Assembly: GCA_905478995.1 (NCBI GenBank)
Contig: CAJQKT010000019.1
Span: 1-50,778 of the forward strand
Length of the DNA: 50,778 nt
Source of the DNA: an uncultured Pseudomonadales bacterium
GTDB taxonomy: Bacteria; Pseudomonadota; Gammaproteobacteria; Pseudomonadales; UBA7434
Direction: 5' to 3'
Of this stretch, positions 37,688 to 46,836 are shown one piece after another. The position numbers and the translations under genes are program-made. Numbering within the stretch: position 1 is the stretch's first letter; every line of letters begins with the position of its first letter. The notes under the pieces were generated by a model that saw only the letters and a list, made by a program, of their open reading frames with translations, did no database searches and had not been told where the DNA came from.

Positions 37688-40315
37688 ATGCTTCGAAACC
37701 TTACCGCTATCAAATATCTGCTTGCCCTCATTTTAATGAGTGGCTCAGGAGCTATATTACTGGGCAGCGCAGTCTATCTCTACCTTAATCCAAAGCTACC
37801 TTCAGTTAATGTGCTGCGTGAGGCAAACCTCCAAATACCATTGCGAATCTATTCACAAAACGGAGAACTAATTGGTGTATTTGGCGAAAAATTCCGAACG
37901 CCTGTCAAAATGGAGAGCGTACCCAAGGATTTCGTGCATGCCATTCTCGCCGCCGAGGATGATCGCTTCCTACAGCATCGCGGTGTAGACATAGCCGGCT
38001 TACTACGCGCTGCTGCAGAGCTATTACGAAGTGGTAAAATCAGAACCGGCGGCAGTACAATCACCATGCAGGTAGCACGAAACTTCTTTTTAAGCAGTGA
38101 GCAAACCTTTATTCGGAAATTTAATGAGATTTTTCTCGCATTAAAAATAGAGCGTTTGCTTAGCAAGGATGAAATCCTTGAGCTTTATGTCAATAAAATC
38201 TATCTAGGTAAGCGCGCCTATGGCGTTCAAGCAGCAGCAGCTATTTACTACGGCAAAAGCATCGAAGAGTTAAGCTTGGCGCAACTTGCCATGATAGCCG
38301 GCTTGCCCAAAGCGCCCTCGCTCTACAATCCCGTCAACAACCCCTCGCGCGCATTAATAAGACGCAACTGGATTCTTGGTCGGATGCTCAAACTCAAATC
38401 AATCGATGAGGCCACCTGGCTAGAGGCAACTCAGGAGCCTGTCAGCGCGAGCTACTATGGCCCGAAATTAGAGCTTGATGCCGGCTATGCTGCGGAAATG
38501 GCTCGCGCTGTCGCAATAGAAAAATTTGGTCTAGCCGCCTATTCTGAAGGCCTTAAAATTATCACTTCAATCGACAGCGCCCAACAAAGAGACGCCGAAC
38601 AAGCTGTAGTTCGCGGCCTTAATGAATACACCCAAAGGCATGGCTATCGCGGCCCTGAAAAGCGCCTCGGCAGCGTTCCAGACAAGCAGGCCATTAATGA
38701 ACTGCAACAGCTATCCGAAATAAGAGGTATGAAGCCGGTCATTATTCACGCCATTGGGCCCGTGATAAGCACCCTTGACGGTGACGAACAGACCCTCCAA
38801 CTTCTATCTAACGATGGTAATGTGGCCGAAATGAAGTGGCGTCCGACGACCAACCCAATCAGAGAATATGTTGATGAAAACCGACGCGCCGCAGCGATCA
38901 CCGACCTAAGCCAGCTACTTACAACCGGTGACATTATTCGCATTCGCACACCCCGCGGCGTTAATTTAAGTGCGACCGATGAGCCGGAGGAAGTATTCAT
39001 CACGCAACTGCCTACCGCATCCGCCAGCTTAGTGGCATTGCGCCCCTACGATGGTGCTATTACCTCGATCCTTGGCGGCTATGATTTTCAGCAGAGTAAA
39101 TTTAATCGAGCCACCCAAGCCTATCGCCAGCCCGGCTCTAATTTTAAACCCTTTATCTATGCCGCCGCTTTCGACACGGGCTATACCGCCGCAAGCGTCA
39201 TTAATGATGCGCCCATTGTTTTTAGCGACGACAAGCTAGAAACTGCTTGGCGCCCTGAAAACGCCAGTGGTAAATTCTACGGGCCAACAACATTACGCCG
39301 CGCGCTATACCTATCTCGCAACCTTGTTTCGGTTAGGTTACTGCGCGAAATGGGCATTGATCGCGCCATTAGCTACCTAAAGCGGTTCGAATTTAGTGCA
39401 GGGGCGCTACCGCGCGACCTATCACTCGCACTAGGCAGCTACAGCATGACACCGCTTGAAGTCGCCAGGCTCTATGCCACTATCGCCAACGGGGGTTACT
39501 ATGTTGAACCCTATATCGTGCAAGAAATTCGCAATCGCAACGACGACGTGCTGTTTCGGGCCAACCCTGCATTAGCCTGCGATGACTGCCTCAGCGAACT
39601 GCAGGCGGCCGACAATGACACCCAAAATACGCTTGGTAACACGTCAGCTAACGAAGCAGTGGCGCATTCAAGCGAGCCGGTAATAGACCAGGAAGCCGAA
39701 TCGCTTGAGCAGCTAATCGGCGACGCAGCAGGCGCAGAAAAACTCACTCCCGAGGCTGCATCTGGGCCTGCAAAAAGCGCTGAGCCGCAGCCAAATAACC
39801 ATTATCCCATTCAACCGGCGCGCTACGCCAAGCGAGTCATGGATGAGCGCGTCGCGTTTATTTTGGATGGCATTTTACAAGACGTGATTCGACGTGGAAC
39901 CGGCACCCGAGCCCAAGCACTGAAGCGCAGCGATATTGCAGGTAAAACCGGAACGACCAACGGCCCAACAGACGCCTGGTTTTCTGGCTATCACCCGGAA
40001 TTGGTGGCCACCGCATGGTTAGGTTTTGATGGCAATCAATTGCTGGGCAGGCGTGAGTTTGGCGGCTCCGCAGCACTGCCTATATGGATGACCTTTATGG
40101 AACGCGCCCTGAAGGATGTTCCAGTGGCAACACGCAAACAGCCAACCGGCCTAAAAGCCATAAAAATTGATCGAATGACCGGCATGGCCCCGACAACAAC
40201 CACGACGCAGACACTATTTGAGAAGTTTCGGGAGGAATACGCGCCTGAGATATCAACTAGCTCAGAGTCACTAAAGACATCTGGGCAAACCGAGCTGCAC
40301 GAAGAACTATTTTAA
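37688..40315 (+). CDS. mrcA: Penicillin-binding protein 1A (bifunctional transglycosylase/transpeptidase)
   Basis: This class A enzyme polymerises and cross-links peptidoglycan. The 875-residue product has a membrane helix at about 10-32, then a transglycosylase domain with catalytic E90 in AAEDDRF and the GGSTITMQVARN block (121-132). An OB-like domain follows (about 310-440). The transpeptidase domain has S484-x-x-K487 in GSNFK, S543-R-N545, and K753-TGT. Between the SRN and KTGT motifs a poorly conserved, acidic, low-complexity stretch (about 630-705) starts with CDDC. The gene (also called ponA in pseudomonads) is divergent from pilM, the usual arrangement. Confidence 0.96.
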   Translation: MLRNLTAIKYLLALILMSGSGAILLGSAVYLYLNPKLPSVNVLREANLQIPLRIYSQNGELIGVFGEKFRTPVKMESVPKDFVHAILAAEDDRFLQHRGVDIAGLLRAAAELLRSGKIRTGGSTITMQVARNFFLSSEQTFIRKFNEIFLALKIERLLSKDEILELYVNKIYLGKRAYGVQAAAAIYYGKSIEELSLAQLAMIAGLPKAPSLYNPVNNPSRALIRRNWILGRMLKLKSIDEATWLEATQEPVSASYYGPKLELDAGYAAEMARAVAIEKFGLAAYSEGLKIITSIDSAQQRDAEQAVVRGLNEYTQRHGYRGPEKRLGSVPDKQAINELQQLSEIRGMKPVIIHAIGPVISTLDGDEQTLQLLSNDGNVAEMKWRPTTNPIREYVDENRRAAAITDLSQLLTTGDIIRIRTPRGVNLSATDEPEEVFITQLPTASASLVALRPYDGAITSILGGYDFQQSKFNRATQAYRQPGSNFKPFIYAAAFDTGYTAASVINDAPIVFSDDKLETAWRPENASGKFYGPTTLRRALYLSRNLVSVRLLREMGIDRAISYLKRFEFSAGALPRDLSLALGSYSMTPLEVARLYATIANGGYYVEPYIVQEIRNRNDDVLFRANPALACDDCLSELQAADNDTQNTLGNTSANEAVAHSSEPVIDQEAESLEQLIGDAAGAEKLTPEAASGPAKSAEPQPNNHYPIQPARYAKRVMDERVAFILDGILQDVIRRGTGTRAQALKRSDIAGKTGTTNGPTDAWFSGYHPELVATAWLGFDGNQLLGRREFGGSAALPIWMTFMERALKDVPVATRKQPTGLKAIKIDRMTGMAPTTTTTQTLFEKFREEYAPEISTSSESLKTSGQTELHEELF

Positions 40316-40344
40316 GGTGTCCGGCACAATCCAATGAAAGCGGC

Positions 40345-40440
40345 GAGCCAGGCTCATTCGGGGCATCACGCCCCTTGACAGCTAGCTCGACGCCACTTGC
40401 TAAGCACAACCGCAGGAGGCTGCGTGAGCTATAGGCTCAC
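40345..40440. repeat. Cluster of short inverted repeats between PBP1A and rpmE
   Basis: Four inverted repeats lie in the 163-bp convergent gap: GAGCC-A-GGCTC (40345-40355), GGGGC-N5-GCCCC (40360-40374), CGCAG-N4-CTGCG (40411-40424), and GTGAGC-N5-GCTCAC (40424-40440, sharing one base with the one before). None has a clear T-run after it. They may act together as a terminator for both genes. Confidence 0.55.
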
Positions 40441-40478
40441 CATAGGCGCGGTAACAGGGCGTTAACGCGCTCAAAGCG

Positions 40479-40694
40479 TTATTTTTTGGTAGAGCGGTTA
40501 CCAAAACGCTTGTTGAACTTATCAACTCGACCACCAGCATCAAGAGTCTTTTGCTTACCCGTGTAAAACGGATGGCAATGCGCACAAACATCCAAATGGA
40601 TATCTTTACACAGCGTTGAGCGCGTTACGTGCACAGCACCACAACTACAAGTAGCAGTGACGGCATCATATTTAGGGTGAATGTCTGCTTTCAT
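40479..40694 (-). CDS. rpmE: 50S ribosomal protein L31
   Basis: L31 joins the large ribosomal subunit. The 71-residue product has the MKADIHPKY start and four zinc-binding cysteines (C16, C18, C37, C40 in CSC and CAHC), so it is the zinc-containing (C+) type, often exchanged for a C- copy under zinc shortage. The C-terminal [13 protein letters not shown] segment is typical. It is divergent from priA, as in E. coli and pseudomonads. Confidence 0.98.
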   Translation of the reverse strand: MKADIHPKYDAVTATCSCGAVHVTRSTLCKDIHLDVCAHCHPFYTGKQKTLDAGGRVDKFNKRFGNRSTKK

Positions 40695-41090
40695 CGTTCT
40701 TTCAACTCGCTAATCATGCAACTAAATTTAAATAAAATTAAACCCATCGAGCGCTTCAAGCCGCTACACGGCTCATTTCTGAGCCCAAATAACACCAATA
40801 AATATGACTAAGGTGCCACAGGCGCCAATCAGCTTTGCAAGCGACCGACGCAAATGGGGCGGCGATTCTACCAGATAACAGCTATCAAGCAAGACCATAA
40901 CAACGAAAGATCGACCCAATTGAGTACAGACCGCCAAGCTGGGACCTCTAATTGGGCATCACAATCAATCGACGTGTACTATGCACAGCCAATGTGGTGA
41001 TTGTAAGCCACCGAATCCCTATAAAATTGTCGCGCCAAAAAGCTATTATGGTCAACACCGCGCACACTGTTAAGTAGCCCTGTAGCATTG
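40695..41090. promoter_or_regulatory. Divergent intergenic region between rpmE and priA
   Basis: The 396-bp gap holds the rpmE promoter near its left end and presumably that of priA on the right. A TTGTAA (41001) and TAAAAT-like sequence is present for priA, but the spacing is poor. An open frame at 40629-40811 overlaps rpmE and looks non-coding. I saw no RNA gene. Confidence 0.45.
40731..40759 (-). promoter_or_regulatory. Candidate sigma-70 promoter for rpmE
   Basis: On the minus strand, TTGAAG (40759-40754) and TTTATT (40736-40731) are 17 bp apart, each with four of six consensus matches. The predicted start lies about 30 bases before the rpmE ATG. The boxes are weak, so confidence is low. 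Confidence 0.35.
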
Positions 41091-43334
41091 ATGAGTCATC
41101 CATCCACCAGCAACCCCGCTGTCGTTCAGGTAGCCATCGCATCGCCTTTATATCGGCTATTCGACTACCTGCCTGTCGCTGGTGGCTCAATCCAATGCCA
41201 CCCTCTTGGCAGCCGTGTACTAGTGCCTTTTGGAAAACGAGAGGTCGTCGGCATTGTTGCAGGGCACCAATCTCAATCAGCACTGGCTATCGCGCAGTTA
41301 AAATGCGTGATCAAACCACTGGGCAGCCGCGCCGCATTAGAGCCCCCACAGTTGAAGCTGGCTCATTGGCTGGCTGATTATTACCACCACCCGCTGGGCG
41401 ACGTGCTGTTTAATATGCTGCCCAATGCGCTAAGAAAACCTGTGATTGGCGGCGCCTATACTGAGCGCTGCTGGCAAATCAGCACGCATGGCCAAGGCCT
41501 GCCGGCCACCGCCTTAGCTCGCGCACCCAAGCAACAAGCCTTACTCAATATGCTTCGCAGCGAGCCTGAGCGCTGGACGAGCGATCGCGAGTTACTTCAG
41601 AGCGGTCATGCGCAGCAAGCCGCTTTACAATTATTTAAAAAGGAGCTGCTGTATCAAACCCAAAAAGAATACCTGCCGCACGACTGCCCCAGCGTCTTGC
41701 AAGGCAATAAGCTCCGCGACCCTCTGACATTAAACGAGGAGCAAGCCACGGTACTCGCGCAAATCAGGGCATCGCAAGGTCAAGGCGCGGTCTCACTTAT
41801 CGAAGGCGTTACCGGCAGTGGTAAAACCGAAGTCTACCTCCAAGCCATTAGCGACACCCTAGCGCAGGGTAAGCAAGCGGTAGTGCTAGTTCCCGAAATC
41901 GGCCTAACGCCGCAAACCATTGGCCGGTTCGTTGAGCGATTCGATTGTAAGATCGCTGTTTTTCACTCGGGCCTCAGCGACAAAGAGCGGCTCGCAGCGT
42001 GGCAAGCCTCGCGCGATGGGGAAGTGGGCATTATTATTGGCACTCGGTCGGCTGTGTTCACGCCCTGCCCTCGCCCAGGTCTGTTTATTGTTGATGAAGA
42101 GCATGACAACTCCTACAAACAGCAAGATGGCCTGCACTACTCGGCGCGCGATGTTGCCGTTATGCGCGGTCATTTTGAGCAAGCTCCCGTCATACTCGGC
42201 TCGGCTACACCGTCACTTGAAACATTACACAACGCGCAACAAAAGAAGTATCAGTATTGCGTGCTAACGCAGCGCGCCGGCGGCGCCGTAATGCCCAGCG
42301 TGACCTTCATTGATATCCGTAAGTTGCCACTGCATGAAGGTTTGAGTGACACCGCCATCCAAGCTATTGCCGATACACTGCAGGCTGGGCGGCAAGCGAT
42401 GGTATTTATCAATCGTCGCGGCTTTGCTCCATTGCTCATTTGCCATGATTGCGGCTGGTACGCCAACTGCAACCACTGCGATGCGCGCTTAACTTTGCAC
42501 CAGCGCGCGCGGCGTTTGCGCTGCCATCATTGCGATTTCAGCACAGTTATACCGAGCCATTGCCCGCGCTGCCAATCCGCTCAGCTGTTGAATATCGGAC
42601 AAGGCACCGAGCGCAGTACCGAAACCCTAGCTAGGCTTTTTCCGAGCACCGAAATTTTACGTATCGACCGGGACACAACTCGCAGTAAAAGCTCGCTGGA
42701 TAACAGTATTCAGCGCATCAACGAGCAGCGTCCGTTGATTATGGTGGGGACGCAGATGCTCGCCAAAGGCCATCATTTTACGGCGTTAGATACCGTCGTC
42801 ATGCTTGATGTAGACCAAGGCCTTTATAACCCTGACTTCCGCGGTGCGGAAAAAACCCTCCAGTTGATGGAGCAAGTAGCTGGTCGCGCCGGTCGCAGCA
42901 CACAGCCGGGTAAAGTATTCATTCAAACGCACTTACCCGACCATCCATTGGTGCGAACATGGGCCGAGCATGGCTTTAAACGTGCGAGCGAAGACATGCT
43001 ACAAGAACGCCATGCACTGGGCCTGCCTCCCTACACGTATATGGCGCTTTTACGGGCCGATAGCCGCACCCCAGAACATGCAACGAGCTTTTTACATGGC
43101 ATTCAACGCTCACTCAGCGCACAGATAGCCGGCACCCATGTGCAGGCCATTGGCCCCATGCCAGCACTGATGGAGCGGCGCGCTGGACGCCATCGCGCAC
43201 AATTACTCTTCAAATCGACACATCGCAAGCCGCTGCACAGCTTATTAGAAGCCACGCTAATGTCTATTGCTACGGGCAAAACGCCTTCGGGCCTGCGCTG
43301 GAGTATTGATGTCGACCCGCAGGAATCTGTTTAA
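41091..43334 (+). CDS. priA: Primosomal protein N' (replication-restart helicase PriA)
   Basis: PriA recognises stalled forks and reloads the replicative helicase. From the ATG at 41091 the product has 747 residues. It has an N-terminal DNA 3'-end binding domain, Walker A EGVTGSGKT (238-246), the DEEH box in FIVDEEHDNSYKQQ, and eight zinc-binding cysteines (CHDC, CNHC, CHHC, CPRC). The helicase C-terminal motif QVAGRAGR and the GTQMLAKGH segment follow. A TTG directly before the ATG is a less likely start; no strong ribosome site precedes either. Confidence 0.97.
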   Translation: MSHPSTSNPAVVQVAIASPLYRLFDYLPVAGGSIQCHPLGSRVLVPFGKREVVGIVAGHQSQSALAIAQLKCVIKPLGSRAALEPPQLKLAHWLADYYHHPLGDVLFNMLPNALRKPVIGGAYTERCWQISTHGQGLPATALARAPKQQALLNMLRSEPERWTSDRELLQSGHAQQAALQLFKKELLYQTQKEYLPHDCPSVLQGNKLRDPLTLNEEQATVLAQIRASQGQGAVSLIEGVTGSGKTEVYLQAISDTLAQGKQAVVLVPEIGLTPQTIGRFVERFDCKIAVFHSGLSDKERLAAWQASRDGEVGIIIGTRSAVFTPCPRPGLFIVDEEHDNSYKQQDGLHYSARDVAVMRGHFEQAPVILGSATPSLETLHNAQQKKYQYCVLTQRAGGAVMPSVTFIDIRKLPLHEGLSDTAIQAIADTLQAGRQAMVFINRRGFAPLLICHDCGWYANCNHCDARLTLHQRARRLRCHHCDFSTVIPSHCPRCQSAQLLNIGQGTERSTETLARLFPSTEILRIDRDTTRSKSSLDNSIQRINEQRPLIMVGTQMLAKGHHFTALDTVVMLDVDQGLYNPDFRGAEKTLQLMEQVAGRAGRSTQPGKVFIQTHLPDHPLVRTWAEHGFKRASEDMLQERHALGLPPYTYMALLRADSRTPEHATSFLHGIQRSLSAQIAGTHVQAIGPMPALMERRAGRHRAQLLFKSTHRKPLHSLLEATLMSIATGKTPSGLRWSIDVDPQESV

Positions 43335-43655
43335 ACTGCTGACGGTCATAATGCATTATCTTGCTAGGCCTCTTGCCCGCAAACCGGTCCGGCGGCGCTC
43401 ACATAATTATGGCTGCCGTCTCCCGGCCACTTTGCCCAACTAAGATCGTATTAATTTGTACTATGGCCCAAAGAGGTCGCTTGTCATGGCTGCAACACAA
43501 CAGCGATAATGCAACCGCTGAAAAGTAAGCCTAAAACTTCGCATACATGTTAGCCGCGCACTTTGGCATTATTAGCACAACAGTCCGGAGCCGCCCGTTT
43601 CGGGGCGCGCCGATGAAGATAGTACAAACCACTGATAGCCTGAATATTCCATCAC
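43335..43655. promoter_or_regulatory. Intergenic region between priA and argS
   Basis: The 321 bp hold a candidate argS promoter (43481-43510) and a GC-rich hairpin (43592-43607, CGCCCG, loop TTT) about 50 bases upstream of argS. I saw no clear terminator after priA and no RNA gene. Confidence 0.5.
43481..43510 (+). promoter_or_regulatory. Candidate sigma-70 promoter for argS
   Basis: TTGTCA (43481-43486) and GATAAT (43505-43510) each match five of six consensus bases and are 18 bp apart. Transcription would give a leader of about 140 bases before argS. Confidence 0.5.
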
Positions 43656-45362
43656 ATGAAAGAAGCCATCCAACAGCTTGTGAAAGCAGCGCTGCAAACA
43701 CTTGTCGACAGCGGCGAATTTGCCGAGCTAACGATTCCAGAAATCAAACTCGATAGAACGCGCGACGCCACACATGGTGATTACGCCAGTAATATCGCCT
43801 TGGCGCTCGCCAAACAAGTTGGCGTAAAGCCACGCGAGCTCGCCGAAAACATTATCGCCGCGCTGCCGCACAACACTTGTATAAAACACATCGAGATTGC
43901 CGGCCCAGGCTTCATCAATTTTTTCCTTGCACAAGCCACTCAAATGGAAATTGTTGAAACAGTGCTGAGCCAAGCCAGCACCTATGGTCACAATAGCGCT
44001 GGGCAAGATTCAAAAGGCAACGCGCAGGCGGTTCAAGTTGAATTCGTCTCAGCCAATCCTACCGGCCCACTGCATGTAGGCCATGGTCGAGGCGCAGCCG
44101 TTGGCGATAGCATCTGTCGTCTATTTGAGGCCACAGGCTGGGCAGTCACACGCGAGTTTTATTACAACGACGCCGGGCAGCAAATTAACAATTTAGCCAC
44201 TTCGGTTAGCTTGCGCTGCCAAGGTATCGGGCCAGACGATGAGCGCTGGCCAACCGATGGCTACCGCGGCGGTTATATTGTCGAGTTGGCACAAGCTTAT
44301 ATGAACGGCGAATCTATTGGCAATGTAAAAGGCGCAGCCGATCCCACCAATGACGAAGCCATTAGACATTTTGCCGTTGCATACTTACGCCAAGAACAAG
44401 ACAGTGACCTGCGAGCTTTTGATGTTAGCTTCGATGTGTTTTCATTAGAGTCCGCACTCTATGCGGAGGGCAAAGTCGAGCAGGTCTTTGAACAACTCAC
44501 TGACAATGGCTTCACCTATGAAAAAGACGATGCGTTGTGGCTAAAAACCACCGACTTTGGTGACGACAAAGATCGTGTCATGCGCAAATCAGACGGCAGC
44601 TACACCTATTTCGTACCCGACGTGGCCTACCATCGTGACAAGTGGCAGCGGGGATTTAAAAAGGTAGTTAATGAACAAGGCGCCGATCACCACAGTACGA
44701 TCACGCGTGTTCGGGCCGGCTTGCAAGGTCTCGATATTGGCATCCCTAAAAATTGGCCCGACTACGTATTGCACCAGATGGTCACCGTGATGAAAAATGG
44801 TGAAGAGGTTAAAATCTCTAAGCGCGCAGGTAGCTATGTCACATTGCGGGACCTTATTGATCAAACCGGCACCGACGCCACGCGCTTCTTTTTAGTGGCT
44901 CGCCGGGCAGACTCTCAACTGACGTTCGACATTGATTTAGCACTGCAAAAATCTAACGAAAATCCTGTGTATTACATTCAATATGCGCATGCCCGAATTT
45001 GCAGCGCTATTGCCAACGCCATGCAAAAATATGAGCCGTGGGATAAAAAACAAGGACTCGCGCACCTTGACTTATTAAATGCAGAGCACGAAATTGAACT
45101 GGCGCGATTACTTGCTAGCTTTCCTGAAAAATTGGCTAGCGCTGCTTCAGAACTAGCGCCGCACGTCATTGCAAACTATCTGCGCGAATTAGCTGCTGCA
45201 CTCCACAGCTGGTATGCCAGCGGCAATCAAGATAAAAATCTGCAGCTCCTCGTTGCCGATCACACTTTACGCAATGCGCGCCTGTGTCTTGCCGAGGCAA
45301 CACGGCAAGTACTCGCCAATGGCTTGCAGCTACTCGGTGTAAGTGCGCCGCAAAAAATGTAA
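43656..45362 (+). CDS. argS: Arginine--tRNA ligase ArgS
   Basis: ArgS charges tRNA-Arg with arginine. The 568-residue class I synthetase has the N-terminal additional domain, the HIGH signature as HVGH (140-143) inside SANPTGPLHVGHGRG, the KMSKS-like loop as KISKRAGSY, and a DALR-type anticodon-binding end with HYIQYAHAR-like YYIQYAHARICS. Length is normal for the family (E. coli 577). It is followed closely by the small SPOR protein gene, as in pseudomonads. Confidence 0.97.
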   Translation: MKEAIQQLVKAALQTLVDSGEFAELTIPEIKLDRTRDATHGDYASNIALALAKQVGVKPRELAENIIAALPHNTCIKHIEIAGPGFINFFLAQATQMEIVETVLSQASTYGHNSAGQDSKGNAQAVQVEFVSANPTGPLHVGHGRGAAVGDSICRLFEATGWAVTREFYYNDAGQQINNLATSVSLRCQGIGPDDERWPTDGYRGGYIVELAQAYMNGESIGNVKGAADPTNDEAIRHFAVAYLRQEQDSDLRAFDVSFDVFSLESALYAEGKVEQVFEQLTDNGFTYEKDDALWLKTTDFGDDKDRVMRKSDGSYTYFVPDVAYHRDKWQRGFKKVVNEQGADHHSTITRVRAGLQGLDIGIPKNWPDYVLHQMVTVMKNGEEVKISKRAGSYVTLRDLIDQTGTDATRFFLVARRADSQLTFDIDLALQKSNENPVYYIQYAHARICSAIANAMQKYEPWDKKQGLAHLDLLNAEHEIELARLLASFPEKLASAASELAPHVIANYLRELAAALHSWYASGNQDKNLQLLVADHTLRNARLCLAEATRQVLANGLQLLGVSAPQKM

Positions 45363-45366
45363 CAAA

Positions 45367-46041
45367 ATGAGCCTATATAAATTCACACTTGATCTTTTTA
45401 GCCTCGCCCATCCCATCATAAGTGGCGGCGCACGGCGAACCAACACGCGCAAAAAAACCAGCCGTGCGGCAACAACCAAGCCTCGAGTCAAAAAAGGAGC
45501 TAGTCAGCGCCAAAAGAAGGCAAAGGGGACGATAGATAAATCGATCGGTAAATACCGAGTATTAGCTACATGCATTGTTGCCGTTTTATTTATCGGCGCT
45601 ATTTACTCGCTAGCACAACTTGAAATGCCCACCAAAATACCTGAGCATAGCGCTAATACTCCGACTCCATCCGAGCGATCCAAACCCAGTCATGAACCGG
45701 AATTCAGCTTTTATGCCATGCTCAAAGATTTTGAGGTGGAAGTCCCGCCCAACTACTCAGAGAACGACAATACCGGCAATCAAAAAAGTGCGAACAAAAA
45801 TAATTTGAGCTACATTATTCAGGCCGGCTCATTTAAGACAGCAGCACAAGCTGAACAGCGACTTGTCGAACTCACCCTACTGGGACTAAATCCTAGCGTT
45901 GGTGCAGTAACTAATGCCGACGGGAAAAAATGGCATCGTGTATTGCTCGGCCCTTTTACATCACGCAGCCAAATGTCTAGCGCTCGCAGCGTCATCATCA
46001 GCAACGACATTGAAGCGATGGTAATGCGTCGCACCCACTGA
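45367..46041 (+). CDS. Short FtsN-like SPOR-domain protein
   Basis: The product has 224 residues from the ATG at 45367, four bases after the argS stop. It has a long basic cytoplasmic N-terminus (about 64 residues, many K and R), one membrane helix (about 65-83), a periplasmic motif FYAMLKDFEVEVP (116-128) resembling the FtsN/SPOR-protein FYxxLxxxEVxVP motif, and a C-terminal SPOR domain (147-222). SPOR domains bind septal glycan strands. Its place between argS and hslV is that of ftsN-like genes in pseudomonads and E. coli relatives. It may be the divisome FtsN or a smaller homologue. Confidence 0.85.
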   Translation: MSLYKFTLDLFSLAHPIISGGARRTNTRKKTSRAATTKPRVKKGASQRQKKAKGTIDKSIGKYRVLATCIVAVLFIGAIYSLAQLEMPTKIPEHSANTPTPSERSKPSHEPEFSFYAMLKDFEVEVPPNYSENDNTGNQKSANKNNLSYIIQAGSFKTAAQAEQRLVELTLLGLNPSVGAVTNADGKKWHRVLLGPFTSRSQMSSARSVIISNDIEAMVMRRTH

Positions 46042-46112
46042 TCTGAAGAAAAATCCTAGTTAGCCACCATGATCGAGCAGTTAACGAAAAACTTTAAACT
46101 GAAAATAACATT

Positions 46113-46133
46113 TGCTGCGCGTGTCGCGCGGCA
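46113..46133. other. GC-rich hairpin upstream of hslV
   Basis: An inverted repeat of nine pairs, including one G-T wobble, encloses a 3-base loop (TGT at 46122-46124). It lies about 87 bases before hslV. It could act in the mRNA leader or end the upstream transcript; no T-run follows. Confidence 0.5.
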
Positions 46134-46219
46134 TGCAGTAGCGAAACAGCAAAAATTGTAGATGCAAACAGTCGCTTTAAACAAAACACCCAACAACGGT
46201 AGCGCGTTCGGAGTAATTT

Positions 46220-46756
46220 ATGAAGCAATATAGAGGTACAACCATTCTATCTGTACGCCGTAATGGCCAAGTAGCGATTGGTGGAGACGGGCAGGTGTCG
46301 ATGGGCAACACCGTTATGAAAGGCAATGCACGTAAAGTGCGCCGCCTTTATAATGACAAAGTAATAGCCGGCTTTGCTGGCGGCACTGCCGATGCTTTCG
46401 CACTATTCGAACGCTTTGAAGCACAACTTGAAAAATACCAAGGAAATTTAACTCGCGCAGCGGTGGAGCTAGCCAAAGAATGGCGTACTGATCGAGCATT
46501 GCGTAGACTCGAAGCCTTGTTGGCAGTTGCCGATGAAAATAACTCATTGGTCATTACCGGCAATGGCGATGTTATTGAGCCTGAGGATAGCCTCATTGCA
46601 ATCGGTTCGGGCGGCCCTTATGCCCAGAGCGCTGCGCGAGCATTGCTGGACAACACCGACTTGAGCGCCACTGAGATAGTTAAAAAGGGCTTGTCTATTG
46701 CTGGCGATATCTGTGTTTTCACCAACCACAATCATACAATTGAAGTGTTGGGCTAA
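46220..46756 (+). CDS. hslV: ATP-dependent protease, peptidase subunit HslV
   Basis: HslV forms two hexamer rings of threonine proteases and works with HslU. The 178-residue protein has the catalytic threonine after a short propeptide: T7 in [11 protein letters not shown]. The [24 protein letters not shown] and AGGTADAF blocks are typical. The start ATG has a GGAG site upstream. It precedes hslU by 80 bp, so the two are probably co-transcribed. Confidence 0.97.
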   Translation: MKQYRGTTILSVRRNGQVAIGGDGQVSMGNTVMKGNARKVRRLYNDKVIAGFAGGTADAFALFERFEAQLEKYQGNLTRAAVELAKEWRTDRALRRLEALLAVADENNSLVITGNGDVIEPEDSLIAIGSGGPYAQSAARALLDNTDLSATEIVKKGLSIAGDICVFTNHNHTIEVLG

Positions 46757-46836
46757 CTCCTGCAAGTAGCCGGGGCCATTGCACTAAAAATGCTTAGAAA
46801 AAATCATCCACTCACTACTAAAAATTTGACCTACCT

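Noticed and set aside
39385-39400. GGTTCGAAT, a tRNA T-loop-like sequence
   Set aside because: It is inside the PBP1A coding sequence and no cloverleaf surrounds it.
40629-40811. 60-codon open frame on the plus strand
   Set aside because: It overlaps rpmE and the intergenic DNA, with low-complexity sequence and no ribosome site.
46042-46219. Heat-shock sigma-32 promoter for hslV
   Set aside because: I could not find the CTTGAA and CCCCAT boxes at proper spacing.
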